From JBFGWM01 sp041588495 (lineage in GTDB: Bacteria > Pseudomonadota > Gammaproteobacteria > Pseudomonadales > JBFGWM01), in the NCBI GenBank assembly GCA_041588495.1, contig JBFGWM010000166.1:1-6311 (forward strand): DNA of 6,311 nt, written 5' to 3'. Shown piece after piece: positions 1 to 5,034 of this stretch. The translations under genes and the position numbers were made by a program. The notes under the pieces are model-generated. The model was not told the origin of the DNA. It searched no databases and was given only the letters and a program-made list of their open reading frames with translations. Position 1 is the stretch's first letter; every line of letters starts with the position of its first letter.

Positions 1-128
1 ACCTTTGTACAGGTGAAATCGGCGCCGCCTTGTGCAATAATTGACCGCCAATTCAAGAAGCTGCCCCAGTGTGCAAAAGAGCCTGTACGAGCAGGCCGGG
101 ACATCGCTTTACAGAGGAGCCGCACACC
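1..128. other. Upstream region of the hydrolase gene
   Basis: This stretch precedes the GTG start at 129. No convincing end of an upstream gene is visible. A TTGACC box at 41-46 resembles a -35 element, but no good -10 follows at normal spacing. A short inverted repeat (GCCTG 81-85, CAGGC 92-96) lies just before the ribosome binding site and could form a weak hairpin. The longer reading of the hydrolase (ATG at 69) would put residues without signal-peptide character in front of a good export signal, so I treat this stretch as untranslated leader. Confidence 0.5.
113..119 (+). promoter_or_regulatory. Ribosome binding site that sets the GTG start of the hydrolase
   Basis: AGAGGAG lies 9 nt before the GTG at 129. 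This is near-ideal Shine-Dalgarno match and spacing. The in-frame ATG at 69 has no comparable site. Confidence 0.75.
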
Positions 129-1289
129 GTGTACCGATTCAGAACCTTAGCCGCCGCATGCCTGCTGCTGGTCGCCTCTCCGGGCGCCTTTGCCGAGAAG
201 AAATCCGACCCTTGGAAGGGCAAGGTCGTCAGGGACTGGAACATCGGGGTCGTCGAGGAGGAACTCCGCGACGGCAGGTGGTTCCGCAAGTTCACCTACG
301 ACTCATCGGCCATCCAGGCGGCCGCCGTGGAAGGTGGCGCCGAACCGATTCCGGACCCGGTTGCAGACCCCGTTCCGATCGCGGTCATGGGTTACCCGGA
401 AAAGAAAAAGCCGACGCGTCTCGTGGTCCTCTGCCACGGCCTGAACGGCGACGCCGTATACGGATCGCACCCGGACATCCCGCGCCCGCCGACTCCGGAG
501 AAAAGCTTCATCCCGCACATCGAGCGGATCATGGCCCAGGGCGACGATATCGCCGTGGTCGCCACCAACTACCGTGACAATTTCCTGTTCCCGGTGGGAC
601 TCGGCGCCCACGATACGATCGCCGTGACCCAGGCCATCCGCGCGCAGTTCAAGTCGATCGAAACCGTCTACCTGCTCGGTGTCTCCATGGGCGGCGCAGT
701 GTCCGGCACGGCGATCTCCGAATCCCGGTACGTGACCGATGGCAACCCGGTGTTCGACCACTGGATCGCCGCCGAACCCCTCGCCGTGTTCATCGAATCC
801 TATTACGAAGCCAAGGCCGCCCTGCCCCAGATCGCCGAAGAGATGGAACAGGAAACCGGGGGCACGCCCCAGGACAAGCCGGGCGAGTACCAGCGCCGCA
901 CCGACGCCATGAACGCCCACAACATGGCTGCCGCGGGCCTGAAGACCATCACCATCGTGCACTCGGTCAACGACGGCCTGACGCCTTACAACCAGGCGCG
1001 GACCATGGCCACTGCCGCGGTGCAGGCCGGCATTCCGACCCAGTTGATCACGGTGGGCCGCAAGCAGGCCGATCACGAGGGCCCGGACTACACGGGCACC
1101 GGTACCATCGCGGGCGTGTTCGGACAGAAGGATGATCCGGCAGCGTCCGCCTACCTGGCCGGCCACGCCGCGGACTGGGACCACACCCACCCGGTCATGC
1201 GGATTTCCTTCGAGCAGCTCTTCAAGCTGCTGAACAAGGAATACGACGAGAGCATCGCTTACATGGAGCACGTGGTCGACGACCACTGA
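129..1289 (+). CDS. Exported alpha/beta-fold hydrolase (esterase/lipase-like, substrate unknown)
   Basis: Encodes 386 aa from the GTG at 129, chosen because AGAGGAG precedes it at 9 nt and a signal peptide then begins at once: basic start (YRFR), hydrophobic core (LAAACLLLVA), cleavage motif AFA before EKK, at about residue 22. The ATG at 69 would bury this signal behind 20 extra residues. Visible alpha/beta-hydrolase features are LVVLCHGLNG (oxyanion HG at about 103-104), the nucleophile elbow G-V-S-M-G with Ser186, an acid candidate Asp282 in HSVNDGLTP, and histidine candidates 316 (ADHEGPD) and 352/354 (DHTHP). It therefore probably hydrolyses an ester or similar bond in the periplasm or outside the cell. 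A charged segment at about 225-260 may be a lid. The gene stands alone on its strand and is convergent with the CNNM gene. The fold is confident from motifs; the substrate cannot be inferred. Confidence 0.88.
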   Translation: MYRFRTLAAACLLLVASPGAFAEKKSDPWKGKVVRDWNIGVVEEELRDGRWFRKFTYDSSAIQAAAVEGGAEPIPDPVADPVPIAVMGYPEKKKPTRLVVLCHGLNGDAVYGSHPDIPRPPTPEKSFIPHIERIMAQGDDIAVVATNYRDNFLFPVGLGAHDTIAVTQAIRAQFKSIETVYLLGVSMGGAVSGTAISESRYVTDGNPVFDHWIAAEPLAVFIESYYEAKAALPQIAEEMEQETGGTPQDKPGEYQRRTDAMNAHNMAAAGLKTITIVHSVNDGLTPYNQARTMATAAVQAGIPTQLITVGRKQADHEGPDYTGTGTIAGVFGQKDDPAASAYLAGHAADWDHTHPVMRISFEQLFKLLNKEYDESIAYMEHVVDDH

Positions 1290-1321
1290 GCGCGGCCGGA
1301 GCGTTGTTCAGAACGGGCTGA

Positions 1322-1346
1322 GCTTCCCGGCCCACAGGCCGGGAGC
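1322..1346. terminator. Hairpin between convergent genes, possible bidirectional terminator
   Basis: Perfect 8-bp stem TCCCGGCC (1325-1332) and GGCCGGGA (1337-1344) around the tetraloop CACA. GC (1322-1323) can pair with GC (1345-1346) across a one-base bulge. It lies in the 62-bp gap between two genes facing each other, where a terminator is expected. No T-run follows on either strand, so classic intrinsic termination is uncertain. Confidence 0.45.
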
Positions 1347-1351
1347 CGCGC

Positions 1352-2479
1352 TCATTTCGGCTCGCCGGACTGGGATCCCTCGCCGGCGATCACCACGGTC
1401 GCCTGATCCTCCGAACTTTCGATCAGGCCCATTTTCTGCGCCCGCCGTTCCCACGCCCGGCGCGCCTTGGTCTGCATGTCCTCGCTGCCGTCGAGTTCAT
1501 CGACGATCTCCATGCCCAGCACCGTCTCGATCACGTCCTCCATGGTCACGATACCGGCCACGGAGCCGAACTCGTCGACCACCACCGCGATGTGCTCGCG
1601 GCGCTCGATGAACAGGTTGAACAGGTCGGTGACCTTGAAATCGCCGTGGACCACCATCACCTCGCGCCGCAGCACGCTGATCGGCTCACGACCACGGGTT
1701 TCCACCAGGTTGGCGAGCAGGTCCTGGCGCAGGATGTAGCCCTCGACGTGATCGCGGTCGCCGGGCCGATGCAGCGGAATCCGTGAAAAGCGCACCTCCT
1801 TGTTGGCCGCGAAGAAGTCGCGGATGCTCATATCGGACGGCGCCATGTGGACCACCGTGCGGGGGGTCATCACGTGCCTCGCCTCGACCTTCCGGAAGCG
1901 CAGCAGGTTACGCAGGATCTGCGTCTCGTTTTCCTCCAGCACGCCCTGGTCGGCGCCGATCTCGGCCATGGCCATGAAATCGGAACGGGTGAACAGGTGG
2001 TGATCCGCGCTCTTGCGTTTCAGCGCCCGGGTGAGGATCTGGCTCATCCATACCAGCGGGAACAGGGCCAGGATGATCAGGGCCAGGGAATTGACCGTGA
2101 ACGGCGCCAGTTCCTGCCAGTAGTTCGCACCCAGGGTCTTGGGAATGATCTCGGACAGCACCAGCACCGCCAGGGTCATGCCCGCCGGAACGATGAACGA
2201 GGTGATCAGCGGATTGACCTCGGCCCAGATCTTCGCGGCCTGCTCCCCGACCCCGATCGCGCCCACCGTGTGCGCGATGGTGTTGAGGGTCAGGATCGCC
2301 ACCAGGGGGCGGTCGATGTCGGCCTTGAAGGACTGCAGCCTGGTGCCGATGGCCGCACCCTCCCGCACCTTGATCTGCGCGTAGGACGGCGTGATGCTCA
2401 ACAGCACCGCCTCCCACAGTGAACACAGGAAAGAGACGGTGATGGCCACCAGGAAAAACGTGATCAGTGCCGTATACAT
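1352..2479 (-). CDS. CNNM/DUF21 family membrane protein with CBS domain pair (CorC-like)
   Basis: Encodes 375 aa. Residues 1-150 form the CNNM (DUF21) transmembrane domain: hydrophobic segments at about 3-28, 59-82, 92-112 and 128-150, with the family motifs LWEAVLLS (21-28), LTLNTIAH (63-70) and SEIIPKTLG (109-117). A linker with VLEENETQILRNLL (180-193) and VMTPR (203-207) leads into two CBS repeats, ending in VVDEFGSVAGIVTMEDVIE (300-318). Family members are linked to Mg2+ efflux or homeostasis in the inner membrane, with the CBS pair sensing nucleotides; that role here is inferred from family. The C-terminal CorC_HlyC domain of longer relatives is absent: after the CBS pair only about 45 charged residues remain, consistent with the known short CNNM forms rather than damage. 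The ATG at 2479 has only a weak purine stretch upstream. The gene lies 107 bp behind the TetR gene on the same strand. Confidence 0.92.
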   Translation of the reverse strand: MYTALITFFLVAITVSFLCSLWEAVLLSITPSYAQIKVREGAAIGTRLQSFKADIDRPLVAILTLNTIAHTVGAIGVGEQAAKIWAEVNPLITSFIVPAGMTLAVLVLSEIIPKTLGANYWQELAPFTVNSLALIILALFPLVWMSQILTRALKRKSADHHLFTRSDFMAMAEIGADQGVLEENETQILRNLLRFRKVEARHVMTPRTVVHMAPSDMSIRDFFAANKEVRFSRIPLHRPGDRDHVEGYILRQDLLANLVETRGREPISVLRREVMVVHGDFKVTDLFNLFIERREHIAVVVDEFGSVAGIVTMEDVIETVLGMEIVDELDGSEDMQTKARRAWERRAQKMGLIESSEDQATVVIAGEGSQSGEPK

Positions 2480-2522
2480 GTGCCGGTCGGTACCCCGCGG
2501 TCGCGGTCAGTTGTCATGGAAC

Positions 2523-2542
2523 GTGTCCCGCGGCGGGGACAC
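2523..2542. promoter_or_regulatory. 20-bp palindrome between the TetR and CNNM genes; operator or hairpin candidate
   Basis: GTGTCCC (2523-2529) and GGGACAC (2536-2542) form a perfect 7-bp inverted repeat around a 6-nt GC-rich centre. It sits 44-63 nt upstream of the CNNM start codon, where an operator or a leader hairpin would lie. Its size and symmetry fit a TetR-family operator, but this is inference. A read-through-limiting hairpin is the alternative. Confidence 0.45.
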
Positions 2543-2567
2543 CGGTCGAACCCTGAGTGTAGCGCCA

Positions 2568-2586
2568 GCCGGCGGGCGGAGCCGGC
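2568..2586 (-). terminator. GC-rich hairpin directly after the TetR gene, weak terminator candidate
   Basis: GCCGGC at 2568-2573 pairs with GCCGGC at 2581-2586 across a 7-nt loop, immediately beyond the TetR stop codon (2587-2589). There is no T-run on the minus strand. It may reduce read-through into the CNNM gene or may be incidental to the high GC. Confidence 0.3.
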
Positions 2587-3162
2587 CTAGTCGACCAGCC
2601 GCTCGGCGGCGCGCAGCGCGGGCCGCAGCGCGTCTCCCGAGTGGGTCAGGGCACCCTGGGAGAGTAACCCGGTGAAAATCACCATGTACTCGTCGGCGAT
2701 ACGCTCCGCGTCGAGTGCCGCGTAACGCTCCGGGTCCGAGTCCAGCAGGTCACGGGTGAGATCGACGACGATCTGCCGGATTCTCAGGTAATGTTCGACG
2801 CCGATGCGACGCGGGACACAATCGGGATCCGGAAACTCGTTGACCATGTTGAGAAACACGCATCCCCGGTAGTTGCCTTCCTCGAGGAAAGGGCCAACGC
2901 ACTCGATCAACGCAAGATAGCGGGTTCGTGGCGTGCGCCGGGTGGCGACAAAGGCGTGGATATCCTCGATGTCGGCGTCGTTGCGTTGCTCCAGGAACGC
3001 GATGCAGAGCGCCTCCTTGGACGGGAAATGGTGATAAAAGGACGCCTTGGCCACGCCGGCCTTGCGGATGATCTCGTTGATCCCCGTGGCCCGGTAGCCA
3101 TTGCTGAAAAACAGTTCCCCGGCGACCTCGAGAATCCGGTCACGCACGCTGGATGCCTTCAT
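2587..3162 (-). CDS. TetR/AcrR family transcriptional regulator
   Basis: Encodes 191 aa from ATG 3162, the standard TetR length. An in-frame ATG at 3252 would add 30 residues that do not resemble the family; the chosen start has GGGAGGAAGG upstream and gives the typical opening in which RDRILEVAGELFFSNGY begins helix 1. The DNA-binding helix-turn-helix is at about 26-52 (TGINEIIRKAGVAKASFYHH then FPSKEAL). The C-terminal ligand and dimerisation part contains NYRGCVFLNMVNEF (97-110), a GC-x-F-x-N-x-x-x-E pattern common in one large TetR subgroup, with cysteines at 101 and 115. It most likely represses transcription until a small ligand or reactive species binds. Candidate targets are itself, the CNNM gene behind it and the divergent AraC operon. 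The ligand cannot be read from sequence. Confidence 0.93.
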   Translation of the reverse strand: MKASSVRDRILEVAGELFFSNGYRATGINEIIRKAGVAKASFYHHFPSKEALCIAFLEQRNDADIEDIHAFVATRRTPRTRYLALIECVGPFLEEGNYRGCVFLNMVNEFPDPDCVPRRIGVEHYLRIRQIVVDLTRDLLDSDPERYAALDAERIADEYMVIFTGLLSQGALTHSGDALRPALRAAERLVD

Positions 3163-3174
3163 GACAGCCGACAA

Positions 3175-3184
3175 CCTTCCTCCC
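3175..3184 (-). promoter_or_regulatory. Ribosome binding site of the TetR gene
   Basis: On the minus strand GGGAGGAAGG ends 12 nt before the ATG at 3162. Spacing is a little long but the match is strong. A TTG codon four codons upstream of the ATG is too close to the site to be the better start. Confidence 0.55.
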
Positions 3185-3219
3185 ACCGAGAGACAGCTCT
3201 CGTGATCAGTCCGAATGAG

Positions 3220-3231
3220 TCGGATACCGGC
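3220..3231. repeat. 12-bp direct repeat, copy 1 (TCGGATACCGGC)
   Basis: Identical to 3422-3433, about 200 bp away in the same intergenic region. Together with TCCGA at 3210-3214 it also forms a short inverted repeat (TCCGA-N5-TCGGA). Confidence 0.6.
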
Positions 3232-3257
3232 CGGCAGGCAAGATCCTGCCACCCTGC

Positions 3258-3284
3258 GTCGGACACCTGCACCCAGGGTCCGAC
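3258..3284. promoter_or_regulatory. Inverted repeat GTCGGAC-N13-GTCCGAC, operator candidate
   Basis: Perfect 7-bp arms at 3258-3264 and 3278-3284 with arm centres 20 bp apart, about two helical turns, which suits a dimeric regulator. It lies 96-122 bp upstream of the TetR start and about 280 bp upstream of the AraC start. Which regulator binds, if any, is inference. Confidence 0.45.
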
Positions 3285-3421
3285 TGTTCCGCCACCATGT
3301 TCTGAAATTTCGTTTCCGGAATCCAGCCCGCCGCGACTGTTACGTTCAATACCCGCGACGGCCCGCACAATATAGTTAGTCATTCTTAAGATTGCTACAG
3401 AATTCCGGGCTTTTCACCAAC

Positions 3422-3433
3422 TCGGATACCGGC
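3422..3433. repeat. 12-bp direct repeat, copy 2 (TCGGATACCGGC)
   Basis: Second exact copy of the repeat at 3220-3231. It lies about 130 bp before the AraC start codon, in a typical activator-site position. Confidence 0.6.
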
Positions 3434-3564
3434 ACTTTCAAACGGACTCGCAATACCCGGCGGCCCAATTAAACAACGGGTATGTTCAAGACCAGGCCAT
3501 GCACGAGACATACAATTCTGTTCAGTTCATGATGGATGTATAGCATTTGGGTCACAAGCCGCCA

Positions 3565-4434
3565 ATGACCAGAACAATTCGGAGGCCCGTCACTGCACGC
3601 ATATCGGGAACCGAGGGCGATGGCGCCGAGAACAATCTGGACCTGTCACGCCTGCTCCTGTGGCCGGACACGATCGTTTATGTCGGAAACGGGTTTTCCG
3701 GCGGCTCTGCCATCAAGTACTCGGCCACGCTGCTGGTCTCCCTCGAAGACCAGCCCCTGCGCATCTCCTCCCCGGACCTCCGGGACCTGGAAACCCGCAT
3801 CTGCGTGGTGCCGCCCAAGGTCGTCCGGGCGATCGAGGTCACCGGGAAATTCGCGAGCATCAACTTTGATCCCGGATCCTGGGCCTACACCGCGATCACG
3901 CGCAGTTTTTCCCCGGGCGCGATCACCAACCTCGAGGACCACACGCCAGGCGACTGGGACCCCGGGGTTTGCGCCTTCCTGTGGGACGCCACCGATTGCA
4001 GCGCGATACGCACGGACCTCCACGGCGTGGTGGACGAGTTGTGCCCCGCAGACACTCCCCGGGAAAACTGGATCGACGAGCGGGTCCGGATGGTCCTGGA
4101 CAAGATTCGCAAAGACGTTCCCACGCGACCCGACGTTGGTCGTCACGCACGGGAACTCGGCATTTCCCGAGACCGCCTGACCCACCTGTTCTCCCAGGAA
4201 CTCGGGATCCCGCTGCGCAGTTTCGTACTCTGGTGCAAGGCGCGGCGGGCGGTGGAGATTTTCAGCCGCGACCCCGGGATGCGCATCGACGAGATTGCCT
4301 CGGAGGCCGGATTTTCCGACGTGTCCCACGGCATCCGCACGCTGAACCGATTTATCGGGGTCAACCCGAAGTTTATCCGCGGCCTCGAGTCCCTGGATAT
4401 CCTGCACTGCAGCAGCGCAGACTGTGGTGCCTGA
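3565..4434 (+). CDS. AraC/XylS family transcriptional regulator with atypical N-terminal domain
   Basis: Encodes 289 aa from ATG 3565. A TTG at 3547 in the same frame could add six residues; neither start has a good ribosome binding site, so the start is uncertain. The C-terminal third (about 180-273) is an AraC-type DNA-binding domain: first helix-turn-helix around ARELGISRDRLTHLFSQELG, linker helix FVLWCKARRAVEIF, second helix-turn-helix IDEIASEAGFSDVSHGIRTL, ending in FIGVNPKFIRG. The N-terminal part (about 28-115) has the strand pattern of a cupin-like sensor (LLLWPDTIVYVG, then IKYSATLLVSLEDQPL, then ICVVPPKVVRAIEV). Where relatives usually carry histidines it has IKYSATLL, so metal binding looks lost. 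It probably activates transcription from the upstream region or elsewhere. It is followed closely by a small ORF and a receiver gene, probably co-transcribed. The tail has several cysteines (LHCSSADC). Confidence 0.88.
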   Translation: MTRTIRRPVTARISGTEGDGAENNLDLSRLLLWPDTIVYVGNGFSGGSAIKYSATLLVSLEDQPLRISSPDLRDLETRICVVPPKVVRAIEVTGKFASINFDPGSWAYTAITRSFSPGAITNLEDHTPGDWDPGVCAFLWDATDCSAIRTDLHGVVDELCPADTPRENWIDERVRMVLDKIRKDVPTRPDVGRHARELGISRDRLTHLFSQELGIPLRSFVLWCKARRAVEIFSRDPGMRIDEIASEAGFSDVSHGIRTLNRFIGVNPKFIRGLESLDILHCSSADCGA

Positions 4435-4438
4435 AGGC

Positions 4439-4443
4439 AGGAA
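4439..4443 (+). promoter_or_regulatory. Ribosome binding site of the small Cys-rich ORF
   Basis: AGGAA lies 6 nt before the ATG at 4450 and only 5 nt after the AraC stop codon. This suits translational coupling and is the main argument that the small ORF is translated. Confidence 0.45.
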
Positions 4444-4449
4444 CCCGTA

Positions 4450-4563
4450 ATGACAATGATCGCTGCCGCACAAGATCCCGTACAACCCGCCCGGGGTGAA
4501 TTCACAGCCATTTCACCGGCATGCCCATGCAACGCCTGTGGCACCGGGAGATGCTTGTCATGA
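4450..4563 (+). CDS. Possible 37-aa cysteine-rich small protein, coupled to the receiver gene
   Basis: Reads ATG 4450 to TGA 4561-4563, 37 aa, beginning MTMIAAAQDP. Four cysteines cluster near the end (C25-P-C27-N-A-C30-G-T-G-R-C35), spaced as in small metal-binding or redox motifs. It begins 15 nt after the AraC stop behind AGGAA at good spacing, and its stop overlaps the next start as ATGA. It thus fills almost the whole gap between two genes of one apparent operon and would bring ribosomes to the receiver start. Against it: the short length makes a chance ORF possible, and codon use is mixed (AGA present). I know no family for it. It could be a functional microprotein, a leader for translational coupling, or nothing. 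Confidence 0.4.
   Translation: MTMIAAAQDPVQPARGEFTAISPACPCNACGTGRCLS
4546..4550 (+). promoter_or_regulatory. Ribosome binding site that sets the receiver start
   Basis: GGGAG lies 9 nt before the ATG at 4560. It favours this start over the in-frame ATGs at 4521, 4527 and 4551, which would add residues not typical of receiver domains. Confidence 0.65.
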
Positions 4564-5006
4564 TCAAGGTGCTGCTGCTCGAGGACGACGAGGATTACAA
4601 GAAACTGATCCACCGGGTGCTCCGCGATCTCAACCGCAACCACGTGGTGTCCCCGGAAGAGCCCTGCTACATGGTCGACCACGCAGACACCAACGAGGAG
4701 GCCCTGCGCCTGCTCGACCTCGACAGCTACGACCTGTTCATCGTGGACTACGCGGTACCCCCTTACGGTACCTCCGAGCCGTTCCTGGCCGCGCTCGTGT
4801 CCGAGTCTCCGGCACCGCCACCGGTCCTGTTCCTCAGCGAACGTTCCATCGACCAGTTCTCGGCAAGCTTCAGGGAGGTGCTGGACAAGACGATCTATCG
4901 CTACCTCGACAAGTCCTCCGCCCTGGACCGCAACACCCTGCACCAGGCCATCAACGAATTGCAGGGGCGTGGGCAGGGTTCGTCAGAACGGGAAGCCGCG
5001 GAATGA
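4560..5006 (+). CDS. Single-domain response regulator (receiver only, CheY-like)
   Basis: Encodes 148 aa from ATG 4560, where the first beta strand MIKVLLLEDDED starts at once, as normal for receivers. Phosphorylation-site residues are all present: acidic pair Asp9/Asp10, phosphoacceptor Asp63 in LFIVDYAVP, switch Ser93 in VLFLSER, and Lys118 in YRYLDKSS, where a Ser replaces the usual Pro after Lys. There is no output domain; the last 15 residues are polar. Residues about 24-38 before strand 2 are longer than in CheY. Such proteins accept phosphate from a histidine kinase and act by protein contact, as phosphate relay or sink. No kinase gene is in the window, so the partner is unlinked or outside it. 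Start overlap with the small ORF and the closeness to the AraC gene suggest joint expression and possibly a role in controlling that regulator. Confidence 0.88.
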   Translation: MIKVLLLEDDEDYKKLIHRVLRDLNRNHVVSPEEPCYMVDHADTNEEALRLLDLDSYDLFIVDYAVPPYGTSEPFLAALVSESPAPPPVLFLSERSIDQFSASFREVLDKTIYRYLDKSSALDRNTLHQAINELQGRGQGSSEREAAE

Positions 5007-5024
5007 TCGGCCGCGATCATCCGC
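4998..5024. terminator. Strong hairpin between convergent genes, likely transcription end
   Basis: ATGATCG (5003-5009) pairs with CGATCAT (5014-5020) around the loop GCCG, and GCGG (4998-5001) pairs with CCGC (5021-5024) across one bulged A, giving 11 bp. It overlaps the stop codon of the receiver gene and ends 10 bp before the 3' end of the opposing gene. There is no T-run on either strand, so it may act as an RNA 3'-end stabiliser rather than a classic terminator. Confidence 0.5.
5011..5023. repeat. 13-bp direct repeat, copy 1 (CCGCGATCATCCG)
   Basis: Exactly repeated at 5094-5106, 83 bp downstream. This copy forms the right arm of the intergenic hairpin. Confidence 0.5.
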
Positions 5025-5034
5025 ACTGCCACCG

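Larger units (their letters stand above)
3163..3564. promoter_or_regulatory. Divergent intergenic region between the TetR and AraC genes
   Basis: About 400 bp without a convincing gene, lower in GC than its flanks (AT-rich around 3365-3415 and 3465-3545). It must hold promoters in both directions. Candidate -10 boxes are TACAAT at 3511-3516 (+, about 50 nt before the AraC ATG) and TATATT at 3374-3369 (-); neither has a strong -35. TCGGA/TCCGA pentamers occur at 3210, 3220, 3259, 3279 and 3422, some paired as inverted repeats, and a 12-bp direct repeat is present (3220 and 3422). These look like binding sites for one or both flanking regulators. A minus-strand ORF at 3383-3159 runs through it but has poor codon use and no ribosome binding site. 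Confidence 0.6.

Noticed and set aside
69..128. Longer N-terminus of the hydrolase from the ATG at 69
   Set aside because: The upstream ATG lacks a ribosome binding site and would hide a good signal peptide behind 20 residues; GTG 129 has an ideal site.
303..1286. 327-aa open frame antisense to the hydrolase
   Set aside because: A typical shadow ORF in high-GC DNA: His/Val/Gly/Arg-rich, low complexity, no domain motifs, while the opposite strand carries clear catalytic motifs.
1847..2422. 191-aa plus-strand open frame inside the CNNM gene
   Set aside because: Composition rich in Gln/Arg/Gly/Asp without motifs; it is the reverse shadow of a well-supported transmembrane and CBS protein.
2791..3375. 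194-aa plus-strand open frame opposite the TetR gene
   Set aside because: Runs antisense to a confident TetR protein and into the intergenic repeats; no domain signature.
3159..3383. 74-aa minus-strand ORF whose stop overlaps the TetR start as ATGA
   Set aside because: Its ATG has no ribosome binding site, codon use lacks the G/C third-position bias of the real genes, and it covers the promoter region with its repeats. A translated leader cannot be fully excluded.
3646..4485. 279-aa minus-strand open frame opposite the AraC gene
   Set aside because: No recognisable domain, and composition typical of an antisense shadow; the plus strand has a clear AraC helix-turn-helix domain.
4521..4559. 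Longer N-terminus of the receiver from the ATG at 4521
   Set aside because: GGGAG at good spacing points to 4560, where the first receiver beta strand begins; the extra 13 residues have no receiver character.
4754..4775. Two GGTACC palindromes inside the receiver gene
   Set aside because: They fall within conserved coding sequence around the phosphoacceptor loop and are explained by codon choice for V-P and G-T.
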